DNA from: Pleodorina starrii
Lineage: Eukaryota; Chlorophyta; Chlorophyceae; Chlamydomonadales; Volvocaceae
Length of the DNA: 64,000 nt
Direction: 5' to 3'
Assembly: GCA_030267565.1 (NCBI GenBank)
Contig: BRXU01000002.1
Coordinates: 7,693,001-7,757,000, forward strand
The notes under the pieces are model-generated. The model worked only from the letters and a program-made list of their open reading frames with translations, was not told the origin of the DNA and searched no databases. Both the position numbers and the translations under genes were made by a program. How positions within the stretch are numbered: the stretch's first letter is position 1; each line of letters begins with the position of its first letter. Shown piece after piece: positions 1-11,322 of this stretch.

Positions 1-1408
1 GCTCCGTTCGAGGACACCACCGAATTCGGAGAATCCACAGCGCTGCCTGAGGTTGACGTTGGCGAGTACAGTGATGCCTCGTACTCTGATGAGCCGAGCG
101 AATCGACGGATTCGCCCTCCTCGTCCAGCTCTCCCGACTCGCCTCGCTATGCGTTTCAAAGCCCGAAAGGCCTGAGCCAGGAGGTGAGAAGCGCGCTGCT
201 GTTGCCCGGTTTGGTGTCCTTTGGTACCGGCCGGCCGCTTACTCGAGTGTTGACAATTTTCACAGGACTTCGAATTTCTCCAAGCGCACGGCCTCGAAAA
301 GTGCACCCCCTTGAAGGAGCTGGGCCAGGGTGGCTACGGTAGTGTCGACTTGGTGCAGGTGCGATGAAGTTGCGATGAACTGAGCCTGTTGCTTGTGCTC
401 TTGCGGAAGCGTAGCCACGCTCACAGTCGGATTCAACATCTTCACTAGGGTTGATTTTGCTGTGCCTCCTAGCTTGTTTGGAGCTTTATGTGCACCTGGG
501 CGCAACAACCGTAACCAATGGCTGCTGGCACTTTGCCTTGACCCCAAGCCCCGCTCGCCCCCATTTTTTCCATGCAGGTGTCTCTGCCTAGCGGCCGCAA
601 CTTTGTGGCAGCCCGCAAGGTTATCCACTCGCCGCTGTACGCGCAGCCGCGCTACGAGCGCGAGCTGCGCGGCCTGCAGCTCTGCGCGGACTGCCCTTTC
701 GTGGTCGATATATTCGCCTCGCGCATCACGAGCGACGGGCAGTTTGAGTTTCTGCTCGAGTACGCTCCAAACGGCACCCTTCACGACATGCTCAAGGCGA
801 TGGAGCAGCGCCGGCGCGGCAAGGAGAAGCTCCTGATGCCCGTCAACCGCATCCAGTATTATGCGGCCTGTATGCTGAAGGGCCTGCAGTTCATCCATCA
901 GCGCGGCCAGGCGCACCGCGATGTGAAGCCCGGCAACGTGCTCATGGCCGCCAACGGCCGGCCCCTGCTCGCCGACACGGACGCGATGGACAGCGTCCAG
1001 GTCACCAAGCGAGCGGGCACCACCAGCTATCAGGCCCCGGAGCTATGGCGCGCCACTTTGCAGGGGCCGGGTTACACCACGGACAAGGCGGACATGTACG
1101 CCATGGGAATTACCCTGGCTGAGATGGCCGCCTACCCTGCAGGCGGGAACGGTAAGCTGCAGCAGCTGAAGGACGATCCCGCGGGGTGCACGCCGGCCTA
1201 TGTGCCGCCGGAGCTGAAAGACCTGCTGTGCGGTCTGTTGGCGCCGGTGGCCAAGCGGCTGTCTGCGGAGCAGGCGATGGCCCACAAGTTTTTCGAGGGG
1301 TTGGATTGGGAGGTGCTCAGCGAGGGGCCGCTGGGCATTTCTGTGCAGCTGCGTCAGGCGCCGTCGTTTGAGATGGCGGCGGCGACAGCAGCGGGCCGCG
1401 CTGAGTAA
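1..1408 (+). CDS. Protein kinase-like protein, 3' part (5' end outside window)
   Basis: Three phase-0 exons are visible: 1-183, 266-358 and 578-1408, joined by introns with GTGAGA...CACAG and GTGCGA...TGCAG borders. Exon 1 encodes an acidic serine-rich segment. Exon 2 carries the glycine loop GQGGYGSV. Exon 3 carries a candidate ATP lysine (AARKV), the catalytic loop HRDVKPGN, and SYQAPE for the APE motif. The magnesium-binding DFG is replaced by DTD (LLADTDAM): the Asp is kept but Phe and Gly are lost. The family transfers phosphate from ATP to Ser/Thr/Tyr. The intact HRD and lysine favour an active or partly active enzyme, while the altered DFG leaves room for a pseudokinase. The stop is TAA at 1406-1408. 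The substrate is unknown and the N terminus is missing. Confidence 0.85.
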
Positions 1409-3762
1409 GGCGGCTTGGCTTGGAGATGGCGGAAACGGGATGAAAGACGGGCTGCGCTGCATTCTCTTGGCGCGAAGCGCTCGCGCCCGTGCAACGGCTG
1501 CTGCACACGCATGATAGTGGGCATGTACGGGATGGTTTGGACTTGCGTCTCGGCGCAGGCAGGACGAGCAACTGTTCCCCGAGGATTACGCTTTCAGACA
1601 CTTGTGTTTATGGACCGGTTGGGTGGCCTGGGGCCCGAATGAGTGGTCCGCAGTATGGGAGTGGTTCTGCTGCGCTGCACGGGTCTGCCGCCCTGCACCG
1701 TCCCGCCATGGTTGCTGTGGCACGGGGGACGATTATTCGTTGCTGCTTGCCGATTGATCCGCCTTGTTTGATTGCACGCGTATTGCTGCCGAGTGACGCT
1801 ACAGGCGCGACGTGACCGCCGGAATGGAGAGGGAGACAGCGTGACTAATGTTATGCGACGGTGTACGGACGTACGTTGCGCGCTGCATGTGTGTGCCTGT
1901 GTGTGATTGATGCCCGAGTGCTTCTTTTTTAGGGAAGATTGAGGTATTCGTTGCGCGCCGGGTTTGCGGTTGTCATCCGCCACGTGTCCCCTCGGTGCTT
2001 TATGCCGTCATTCCGGACCACGAGAAGACCCTGATGGCGAAACTACTGTGCCCTGTGATTGTTTGCGCGGCTGTTTGTACCGGCTTATAAGGCATATGGC
2101 GCATGGAGCGAGAGCGGCGGGACCTGTTGCGGGGGAGAGGGGCTGCGGGACTGCGTATTCCCAGTGGGGTTGGAGTGGAACGCGAGAAGACTACAACAAA
2201 GTAGATTGTGTATGCGTGAGAAAGGCCTTTATTTGTTGTCTATTTTTAGTTTAGTCTTTGCACCTCGTGCGCTTACGCCAAATAATAATACTCCCCTGGC
2301 CGTGCAATTTCTGCCGGGCTTACCTTAGCATTCTTTGTTTGTCCTCTTCAGCGGATCGAAGTGGATTACAGTAGGTTGATGAATGCGGGAGATTGTTGGG
2401 TGCGCGAGAATAGCTGCGTGGGGATGGCCGGGGTTTTTAGCGGGTGCTGAACAACGTCCCGGGGTTAGAACGCTACGTCTATTTTGTTTGTGTGTGTTGC
2501 TTTGCGCGTCGCGCACTTTCAGACCGCGGGTGTGACTTCTGACGCGCTGGTGTTTGTCTTGGCGAATTTGAAGACGCTGGATGTCATCGCTTGTGCTCCG
2601 TTACCGTTGCTTCCGTGTTTCTTGACATGTGACCCTGTCGTACCACAGAGCTGCCGTACCGCGCCTCTGTGGATCTGGCTTGGAAGGCGGCGAGAAGCCG
2701 AGGGAAGCTTGCGTCCATGGTGACTTTGCGACGTGAAGTAACGGCGGTGTGGAGTTTCGTTGACAGTTGAGCGCCATGGTGCAGTGCAGTACGCCAGTAA
2801 TCGTTGGAAAGCAAGGAAACGCTGTCGATTGTTTTCGTTGGCTGGCGTGGATTTGGCGAAGATGTGCGGGGTATGCGTGCCGCAGCGAAGGCAGCACGAC
2901 GGATGGTGAGGGCCTTGATTTGGAGTGTGTGGAAAGGTGTTTGCTTGTTGATGGGACTGGAAGGGCGTATACGGAGTTTCCTCAGTTTGCATTACATCTC
3001 TAGCGATAGTGAGCTTTGCCGTGCAATAGCTGGATTACATTTTGTAGGCTCCACTTTGAAACAAATGCCGGCAACGTCTTGGCGAGACGCTCGTCATGTG
3101 ATGGTGGGTTGTACGTATGCAAAGTCGTGCAAAGTTTACATTACACAAATGAGCGCCTGCCAGCAGCATGGGAAGATGGTCTTCATCAACAGGTTGGGTT
3201 GGGATGGGTGATTGCAAGCTAACCCGGGGTGTAGGGCCGGGTGAGGGTATGCTACTCCGAAGTGCATCACGAAAGCCGGCAGACCAACCGCTTCAAGGCT
3301 ACCGAACGTAGCCTTGAAGTGCCTAAAGCAGTTGCGTGAACCCGATAGAATAAGGAGCACGGTCGCTGTTATGACACGATCCGCACTGCCCCGTACGGCC
3401 ATGTCCAAGGCCGACGAGTCAGGGCGAACTGACTGACAATGCTGTACCAATGCCGAAAGCGGGTGTGCAAGTCTCAGCCTGGCCGCGACAACCCAGACTG
3501 GGCGAAGGTAGTCCGGAGTGATCGGCCGCTCCCGTGCAGCACCTGGCTGGTAACCTGGTCAGCGAAGTTCCACCACCCCAAGCCTGTCCAGCCCTTAATC
3601 CGGCTGAACCCAAAGGCCGCGACATGCTCAATCCAAATCAATTACTGAATATACGCGCATGCCAAAGCTTCCAAAAAAACGGGTACCATGCCACCGTACG
3701 ACACAATGGACCTTCACTAACAGTCCGAACGCAGGACACCTACCGTACTTCTGGGCGAGGCC
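1409..3762. other. Long non-coding stretch after the kinase gene
   Basis: It presumably begins with the kinase 3' UTR. No open frame here has recognisable domain content or splice-linked partners, and I found no convincing TGTAA polyadenylation signal soon after the stop. Nothing else is supported. Confidence 0.4.
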
Positions 3763-3774
3763 CCAGATGCAATA

Positions 3775-3888
3775 ATAATACTAATAATAATAATACGCCC
3801 GACAGAAGGCCGAAACGTGGGTTAAGGGAGCAGAGGAGGTGGGGTGACGGGTTTCCCCGGTCCCAGTCCTCCATCCCCCGCCACCGCG
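3775..3888 (-). mobile_element. 5'-truncated LINE 3' end with 12-bp target-site duplication
   Basis: An irregular AAT run is followed by ACGCCCGAC and a conserved 3' UTR segment. The same 3' end recurs at 19.5, 20.8, 46.0 and 54.6 kb. The insert is flanked by a perfect 12-bp duplication, CCAGATGCAATA, at 3763-3774 and 3889-3900, which is the hallmark of target-primed reverse transcription. Only about 114 bp of the element was copied. On the + strand the AAT tail comes first, so the element reads on the - strand. Confidence 0.85.
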
Positions 3889-3917
3889 CCAGATGCAATA
3901 CATAGTAGCATGGTTGC

Positions 3918-4049
3918 CCCGCCGGACCTCAAGCTGTGACCAAACTAGACCAAACTCGCGCGAGCGCCAGCCATGGTGCGCTTGGAACAAGTGCTCCGAC
4001 AACCCCTCTGCGGCCGCCGCCTTGGCAGCCCGCCGGACCTCAAGCTGTG
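3918..4049. repeat. 21-bp direct repeat
   Basis: A 21-bp GC-rich word containing CGGACCTCAAGCTGTG occurs at 3918-3938 and 4029-4049, inside the recombinase remnant. It probably reflects a local duplication during decay. Confidence 0.6.
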
Positions 4050-4127
4050 CAGATCAAACAACTTCTTAGCCTCGTCGAAGGAGAGACCCAGCACTTTCGC
4101 CACGTATTTCAGGATATAGTGGTGTTG
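3940..4127 (-). pseudogene. Tyrosine recombinase remnant (YR retroelement or Crypton-like)
   Basis: Reading the - strand from 4127 gives a helical segment (KYVAKVLGLSFDEAKK) followed by LHSLRSGG, which matches the H-x-x-R box of eukaryotic tyrosine recombinases. After a one-base frameshift the expected continuation appears as AAKAAAAEGLSEHLFQ and then HHGW. These enzymes cut and rejoin DNA through a tyrosine nucleophile during integration of DIRS/PAT-type retroelements. No N-terminal domain or tyrosine box is seen, and the frame is broken, so this is a dead fragment. It differs from the complete recombinase at 40.8-42.2 kb and comes from another family. Confidence 0.6.
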
Positions 4128-4490
4128 TCACGACACACTGCGTAATTGACACAGCGTGTCGAAAGCCTGGATTGTACGATCTACACCAGGAAACCCCGCC
4201 TCGGTCAAGGATGGGGGAACACCACGGAATCTACTCCGGAAGACGGGATCTGAGCGCCGTCACTCCGGCGATCACTGCCTGAGCAGGAGCTGCCGGTGAG
4301 TGCCGCTCATGATCCAAGTACGGCAGGATCCCTAAGCCCGGCTACAACAGAAAGGCCCGATCAGGCCTGCCCAACAAGCTCGAGTCACCTTTACCAGTCT
4401 GCAGATCGATTGCAGTTTCCCAGGCCGCACGATTCATACATTGGGCGCTGAGCTCTACCCGATGTGCCAGAGACACAGTGTGTCGTGACA
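4126..4490. repeat. Inverted repeat, 15-bp arms
   Basis: TGTCACGACACACTG at 4126-4140 is repeated in inverse at 4476-4490. The 335-bp interior has no recognised gene. The pair lies next to the recombinase remnant and may be part of an inverted terminal or subterminal repeat of the same dead element. Confidence 0.5.
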
Positions 4491-4531
4491 GTGTGTCTGG
4501 TTGCACTGGATACGAACACCCGCGAACGAAC

Positions 4532-4722
4532 TGCGTGACCGGGTCCCGGCGCCGTGCCGAGTACCTATGACTTCTGACACAACGGCGCCTCCGGGGACCT
4601 TTATCGAGGTGCCGTTGTTGACCTCGGACGCGGTGGCGGCGGCGGCGGTGACGGTGCTGACGGCGGCGACACTGCTGGCGGCGGGTACCCCGGCGGCGGC
4701 TCGTCAGGTGGAGTTCCAAGGA
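4532..4722. repeat. Dispersed ~190-bp GC-rich repeat, copy 1
   Basis: It is near-identical to 9177-9382, apart from an extra block in a GGCGGC-rich part of the second copy. The - strand reads as proline-rich (PPSAPSPPPPPPRPRSTTAPR, given here only as character) and the + strand as an alanine-rich open frame. It could be a duplicated exon of a proline-rich extracellular protein or a non-coding repeat. Confidence 0.6.
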
Positions 4723-5708
4723 CATACGTACATGCACCCATACATACATATATACACATGGTCCAGGCAGTTTCCGCGAAAGCTAGCTGAATGCGCTGGG
4801 CCATCAATTACCGGTAGATAGTGCGGCCCGACACGACCTGCTCGGCAGCGAGCTTGCAATCAAGGCCGGGCAGGCTCATGAGTCATGACACGCGCAATTG
4901 CTACAGGAAATCGTCGGAGCTGATGCCTACAGACTGTGTTCCTTCACCGCCCAATTCCAGTGTTTCGTGTCGTCGTACACAGAAGCCGACCCTTCCAGAG
5001 CTTCCCGCACCACTTGGAAATAAATCAGCGAACAATGCGGTAAGCTAAGCCTGGCTCCATCCAGCCGTATGCGACACGGCCAAACACGCTTGGAAACAGT
5101 GGCATCGTATACCCTCGCCTCGTTTCGGCTTCCAACCGGCGGCTGAACAAAACCAAACTTGTACCGCCTCTGGCCGTCCCAGCCGACGAATCACCGCTCC
5201 GACTGGACTCCTCTCGTTCTCATGTTTTCAGGTCAGCCTGCCTCTCAGGCCCCAGCCCAGGGCTACCATCACCGACTAAACCAAACCACCCTGAAGTGTG
5301 CACCTCGTGATGCAAGCACACTGGGGCCAGTGTATGTGCACCCCGTTACCAAACCAACATGGCCACGCAACCAAAAGCCACCGTGCCAGGACCTGTACCG
5401 GTAATCAAAAAGCAATAGCCACGCCGCATTCAGCTCCCCGCTTTCTCCTCCTCACGTCTTCGGGTCAACCTGCCCTTCCACTCCCAACTACGGAACAAGC
5501 CCGCACCTGCCCTCACTCCCTCGCCTCACATGCCCCCGAACAGGCCCACGCACGCCTCCCCTCCTGCACGACTACCGTATACACACACCACTCGCACCCC
5601 AGCCCCGACCAGCCTTGCCGTCTTGCTGCAGCAGCACACTCGCCAGCTCATTGCACCCACGTCACGCCCTTCAGCCGCGCCCACCCCTTCGTGACTGCTC
5701 CCAGCAGA
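4723..5708. other. Intergenic region, probable 3' UTR of the ankyrin gene
   Basis: This region lies just downstream (on the - strand) of the stop at 5709. I see no gene, no terminal repeats and no clear TGTAA signal. Confidence 0.35.
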
Positions 5709-7803
5709 CTACGCCCCGGACCCGCTGCTGGGCCCAGTGGTGTGTCCCTTGACCCACTCCGATACGCCAGGATGCATGTTGCCAGGATGCGCAATGGATT
5801 GCACCAGGGCCCAGGCCGCGTGCCAATCCACCGGGCAGCCCTCCGCCTCCAGCCAGTGCAGCACCTCGAGACAGCATGACTTATGTCCGTCTTTCACCGC
5901 CCGATTGAAGGTGTCCGGGCCCCAGGGGCAGCCCAGCCGGCGCAAGCAGCGCAGGGTGGCCATGTCGCACTGGTGGCCAGCGACCAGGTAGGCCTCGCTC
6001 TGCTGTGCAACACGCAAGGGGGCAGGCAGGCAGGCAGGCAGGCAGGTGACACAGCCAAGAATCACATTGACGTTACGTCATGTCACTTCCAGCACTCTAT
6101 CTTGCCCTTTCTGGCCGCTTGGTCAACGCGACAGCTCGTGCCAGGAAGAGATCATTACGTGTTATGCGGCAGAGTGGCACCGCTGAAGGCAACCATACGC
6201 CCGCCGCGCCAGCACTCCACGGCCCAGCAGCAGCATTTGGGAGGTATGCATGCCATTCCCAGTGAACCAATCCAACAGCTCTCATCCATGACCGCAACAC
6301 TCCAAGCGGCAGGTCCCCCGAGCCCATCATGGCCCATCACTCCCCCCCTCCAAACACCATCACCACACCAGCACTCACCGACATGGGGCAGCCCCGGGCC
6401 ACCATCCACTCCAGGAGCGCAGCGTTGCCAGCTCCAACGGCAGCGGTGAAGACCTTTTCGTCCAACTGCCGGCAGCCCCGCTCCCACAGCCACCCCATCA
6501 ACTCCAAACTGCCCGATGCAGCGGCGCACCACGTCAGCTCCGGGCTCTCCAGCGAGTGCTCCAGCGCCTGGCGGAGCGCCTCCGTGGCGGCCGGGCTCGC
6601 CTCGGGGCCCGCCATCCAGTGCAGCACGTGCAGGTGGCCCCAGCGTGCCGCCGTCAGCACGACACCCGGCCGGATTGGGCCCCCTGCCGCCAGCAGCTCA
6701 GCCAGAACGGTCAGGTCGCCTTTCCTGATTGCCGCCTCCATTATGTCGCCGTCAAGGCTTACCGCGAGCAGGCCTTTCGATTTCAGGTAGTGAATGAACG
6801 GGAGGTTGGTGTTGGAGACCGCGCTGTGAAGGCAGCGACCCACATGCAGCATGCCCCTCTCCCACAGCAGTGTCACGCGCCCAAGCGCATCCGGCAAGGC
6901 CCAATACGACTCCAAGGGATCCCTGCAGAGGCGGCAGCCCGCTTCCGCCTCCAGCCACTCCAGCTTGGCCCGCCAGTCGGGGGTGGTGCTGGCGAGGGCC
7001 GCAGCCGCCATGTTGGGCCCGTAGTCGGTCCTGAACACCTCCTGTGCCGCGCTGCTGCCCATATGGGAGTGGTACAGCCGTTGCAGAGCCGGCAGTTCAA
7101 AGCTGCGCGCTGCTTGCAGCAGCACCAGGTCAGACTCAAGGTCAAAGCCGGGGCCCAAGTCCCGCTCCTTCAGCAGCCCCAGCAGCCAATCGGTGAGCTC
7201 CACGTGTCCACCCTCCACGGCTTCGAATACTGCCGCCTTGATGAATTCTGGCCTGGGCCCGGCCGCCACCATCTCCTCGCACAGCGCCCGGTGGCCACCG
7301 CCAGCTGCTGCGACCAGCACCCAGCCACTGAAGCCGGGAAACTGCGGCAGCTTCCAGCGGACGATCTCCGTGTGGCCGGCGCGGGCTGCATCTTCAACGG
7401 CAGCCCTCTCGTCGCGCGGGCAGCCCCTGTCCTCCAGCCAGATGCAGGCGTCGCGGTGGCCGCCACGCGCTGCGGCCATGTACACCTGAAGGCTTAGCGG
7501 GCAGCCAATGACTGCAACCGCAAACTGTAGGTTGGCGATGACGCCGCTGCGAGCCGTGAGGCAAAGCAGCTCATGCCGCTGCCTGAAGGTCAGGTCGCGC
7601 GCATAACGTTCGTCTCCCCAGCGCTTGACGAACGCGTGGTGCGGAACCGACTGCGACAGCCGCACCAGTTTCCAGCCCTGACAATGTTTCGACGTGAACT
7701 TGTTGACCAGCCGAAAGCTGCACGCCACCTCGTTGGGTGAAAGGAACGAGGAGATGCGCACCACAAGCTCCGGTAGCAGGGTGCCCCAAGGGTAAGTTGC
7801 CAT
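5709..7803 (-). CDS. F-box-like, ankyrin-repeat protein
   Basis: There are two exons: 7803-6379 (475 codons) and 5999-5709 (96 codons plus TAG), with a GTGAGT...CAGCAG intron that joins MS to SEAYLV in phase 0. The product is 571 residues. Residues about 8-40 (LLPELVVRISSFLSPNEVA) resemble an F-box, the Skp1-binding module of SCF ubiquitin ligases. The rest is divergent ankyrin-like repeats with phrases such as AARGGHRDACIWLEDRGCP, ARAGHTEIVRW, AARWGHLHVLHWMAG and VLHWLEAEGCP, a style common in volvocine and other algal/protist ankyrin families. A role in protein binding or substrate recognition is inferred. The start codon is exactly at the insertion site of a MITE, so the present 5' UTR and promoter-proximal DNA are transposon sequence. 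Confidence 0.8.
6021..6046. repeat. (GGCA)n microsatellite in the ankyrin-gene intron
   Basis: Six or more GGCA units lie just upstream (- strand) of the exon 2 acceptor. Similar GGCA runs occur in the oxidase-copy introns and near 43.4 kb. Confidence 0.8.
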
Positions 7804-7804
7804 A

Positions 7805-8571
7805 CGGGTAGGTTGCCCTTATTCGGAACAGTCCCCAATATGGAACAATGATTTTTTTCAGCGAAATGGTGCCACCAAAAATCATCAGAAAAATACAACA
7901 TGGACATTAACGTACGGGCAATCTACGGTAAATTTTGGGTATGCGCTAGGTGCTTGGGGCTGCGAGAAACCATGGCTTTTGTTAGAACCACGATGCGGCA
8001 TCGTCACTTCCTGACGTGCTGGATGAGCCATATAGCGCCAGACTTGCAAGAAGGACGTTAGAAGTGATGTACAAGTGCTATTTGTTCGGAGGTATACATA
8101 GGTTTACCCATACAGTCAAATAACGAGAGCAGATAAGTCTCCCGCTCCGTCCAAGGGCCGACCCAGGGGCCCGGCCGCGCGCGTCGGCGGGAAGCGAGTG
8201 TCTCGCATTGGGCCACTAGGCACGCGGGGTGACCTCTGCTGAGTGACATATGTACACTAAAGTGACCGGACATGATATATAATGGCAACAGTGCATTTGC
8301 AGGTGTCGCGCGTCGCAAAGGCTGGCACTTTTGGCCGTTTGGGGCGGTGTTCCAGATTGGGGGCGTTTGTTCCACTCAGGGGCGAGCGTACCCAGTACCA
8401 CATTTTGAGGGTTATTGTGCAAGGACGTACTTATCTTTACTTACGAAACTTACAGCTTGTCGAGGACATATGTACGGACCTCTGGTAGAGTATTTGGCAA
8501 TTAAGGTTGCAAGCTCGAATTTATATTTGCTCGCGAAGTGTTCAGTGTTCCGAATAAGGGCAACCTACCCG
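7805..8571. mobile_element. 767-bp MITE with 26-bp perfect terminal inverted repeats and TA duplication
   Basis: The ends CGGGTAGGTTGCCCTTATTC (first 20 of 26 identical bases) at 7805-7830 and 8546-8571 are perfect inverted copies. Both ends abut TA (7803-7804 and 8572-8573), the target duplication of Tc1/mariner-type DNA transposons. The interior has no long ORF or transposase motif, so this is a non-autonomous element. The left TA supplies the A of the ATG of the neighbouring ankyrin gene. Confidence 0.85.
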
Positions 8572-8573
8572 TA

Positions 8574-9176
8574 GTGCGAGAAGAGGTGTGAGAAGTAAGA
8601 GACGTATGTTCGCGGGAGCCCGCGTGCAGCTGCGCCTATCCAAGACCGCTAATCGGAGCAGCGCCTAAGGTATCTCAGAGCAGCGACGCAATTAAAGCTG
8701 TCGGCTTGAGAGGATGTCTGCTAAAAAAAGTCATGTTTAATCGGGACGCTTTGGACGCTCTTGAGTTTCAATAAACGGACAAGTTTTGGTGGTGGGTCGC
8801 GTCCGGGAGACACAGGAGTCCAGCAGATTGGGGACCCAAGGGCCGGACCGTGCAAAATGTGGCCGGAACCGCCGGAACCCTGCCCCATGGGCCGCCCAAG
8901 AGCAATGCCGCGGCCAACAACAACCAACGACCCGCTTCGTTCGGTGATCGACGAGCCGACTGACATGCGAGCAAGCAAAAGACCCAAAACACGCCATACT
9001 ATGTTCGCCGCCATAAAAACTCGGCGAGGTGCGGTGCAGGACGCTGTAGAGCTAGCGCCATCAACGCAGACGAAGGCAGGGTCCCAAGTTCTCTAACTTT
9101 TTTTACAGTGTCACTGCATATTGTACTGCTGGCCGTCCAGGTAGGCAGCCAAAAGTTAAGGCGGAAGTCAAGGACG
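8574..9176. other. Intergenic, no gene recognised
   Basis: This is presumably the original upstream region of the ankyrin gene before MITE insertion. A 111-codon + frame at 8761-9096 has no recognisable features and I do not call it. Confidence 0.35.
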
Positions 9177-9382
9177 TGCGTGACCGGGTCCCGGCGCCGT
9201 GCCAAGTGCCTAAGACTTCTGACACAACGGCGCCTCCGGGGACCTTTATCGAGGTGCCGTTGTTGACCTCGGACGCGGTGGCGGCGGCGGCGGTGGTGAC
9301 GGCGGCGGTGACGGCGCTGACGGCGGCGACGCCGCTGGCGGCGGGTACACCGGCGGCGGCTCGTCAGATGGAGTTCCAAGGA
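9177..9382. repeat. Dispersed ~200-bp GC-rich repeat, copy 2
   Basis: This is the partner of 4532-4722. It contains an additional GGTGACGGCGGC-type block. Proline-rich on the - strand (SPPSAPSPPPSPPPPPP) and interrupted by a stop soon after. Confidence 0.6.
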
Positions 9383-9918
9383 GCGACGCTGGCGTAAGCG
9401 GTGCCGCCGGCGGTGCGCTGGAGTCCGATGGCGGCGTCTGCGCAGCGGTCTAGTCGGATGGGGCGCCTGGGGCCATCAGCGACATCGATCGCGACGACGT
9501 GCGTGTATCGGGTCCGCTGGCTGGGAGGCAGCAATAACCAGCTTCTTTGCGCCATGCTTCGAAGCAATTCCTATGATCTGCGTGCATAATTGACCTAGAC
9601 GAATCACGCAGCAGCTCTAGTCAAGCTCCCATTTAGCAGCAGGTGCATTGACGCCACCAGGAATAATTTCGCATGCATGCAGGCATGGTATATATATGCA
9701 GAGGTGCCCCAAGGCGCTGACCGTGCACCCATCCAGAAGGAGCTGTCCAGAGCACCGCTGTTTCTGATGACAGCTCCTTGCTTCCTAACTCTGTAATTCA
9801 ATTATTTTCATTTGCTTCCTTCCGGTTGCGCAGTGAAAGCCGCGCTAGGATAGGGCGTCTGGGCTGTTCGCATCTATCTCGTTCGTCAAGTGCTAGCGGT
9901 TGCACTCGCCGCTCCATC

Positions 9919-9984
9919 CGTCGCACTCGCTCCTGTGTACGAACGATCTTTCGTCGCACTCGCTCCTGTGTACGAATGATCTTT
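9919..9984. repeat. 33-bp tandem duplication
   Basis: Two adjacent 33-bp units (9919-9951 and 9952-9984) share CGTCGCACTCGCTCCTGTGT and differ at one base. The period is a multiple of three (11 residues), but no host gene was recognised around it. Confidence 0.75.
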
Positions 9985-10117
9985 CGTCTCGGCATTTTAT
10001 TTCCTCGCCAAGCGCAACCGCTAGCCCTTGGCGAACGAGATCAAGCAAACAGCCCAGGCGCGCGCCATAGCTAGCGTGGCTTTCCAGGGCTTTCCCACGC
10101 CATACGATCGATCGGCG

Positions 10118-10252
10118 CTATCGGCGGTCCGATGGGTCGCCCGCCGATAAATACAGATCGGGAGAATCGAGGCACCACAACTCCAGGGAGGCGATAATGT
10201 GCGAACCGGCCACCAGCAGCCAGCCATCGGCCACCAGCAGATCGCGGATTGC
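10118..10252 (-). pseudogene. Possible WD40-repeat fragment
   Basis: The - strand reads IRDLLVADGWLLVAGSH, then a stretch with LELWCLDSPDLY, then a stop. The spacing of a GWLLVAGS strand and an L-W pair resembles one blade of a WD40 propeller. There is no start, no partner exon and no second blade, so it is at most a gene fragment. Confidence is low. Confidence 0.25.
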
Positions 10253-11322
10253 CATATGGGGATTGCCATATGCATGCATGCATGGGGATATCCAGAAAGT
10301 ATTACGCTGGACCGTTAGCCCTTGCGTGGGTTAAGGGAACAGACTGATGCCTCATCGGCGGGTACAGCCCATTACCGCGGTGACCGCCTTTTTGACTAAG
10401 ATGGGTTGCGTCTCCCACCCACTCAGTGTCTGGACTCCGTCTCACTCAGATCACATCTGGGTACCCGCACGCATTCTTCCCAGATATGCCAGACACATCA
10501 TCGTTGAACATTCAACCGTGATGAGTTCTACCAGTGCAGGGGACAGGGACATGGCTAAAGAGCCATGCGATCACCTGCTGATCGTTCCCCCATATGTATG
10601 TATCTGATGCATGATGATGGGGATTGCCCTCGCTCTGCGCCTTCCTTCCTTGCGCAAGAATACGAAGACACGGCCAATCAACTTATGTTAAAAGTGAGGG
10701 CGGGAGGTTGCACCAATTATTAACCCCCCTCCCAGGACACGGAAAAACAATTCACGGCCTCGCTCCACGCCGGGGCATCTCCATCCGATGCAATGCGTTG
10801 ACCGAAGCGCGGCAACTGCACATATTTTATCGGAGGCGATACGATCAACCGCCGTGTATGTGCGGCCCCCACTTCTGATCACAAACGCGGAGCCTCAAAG
10901 GAACTCCGATTACAATCGGAGCCATCCACCCATCCTTGAACTTGCTAATAATATGTTCGGCAACTTCAATCCACTCCTGTATGTGGGATCCAAGCAATAC
11001 GCGGGCGACGGAACGCCCCGCTCCCGACAGCCGACACCACGCACCATAAAGCACGCAAGGTCCAATCGTGGGGATGCGGCTTGCGAGTTGCGACCACGCA
11101 CCCTTCCCTGTACCGTGCGTGTACCCCGCCCCGTAGTGTCCCTGTCATTCAGTTACACCTACCCCCATTAGCTTGATAATAATCTGAACGAATGTTTCCA
11201 ACGATTAATATTACATACACTGTTGGCCCGTAACGTCTATGTACACCCTATTCAGTTGGTTGCAACTAACTTAGGTTGGCAACTGACGGATATTGAAGGC
11301 CATGCAGCGTGCCATCCAGCGG
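10253..11322. other. Intergenic, no gene recognised
   Basis: I see no coding exon with domain content, no terminal repeats and no RNA gene in this stretch. Confidence 0.35.

Noticed and set aside
6556..7497. 313-codon + strand frame
   Set aside because: Antisense shadow of the ankyrin gene; no domain pattern of its own.
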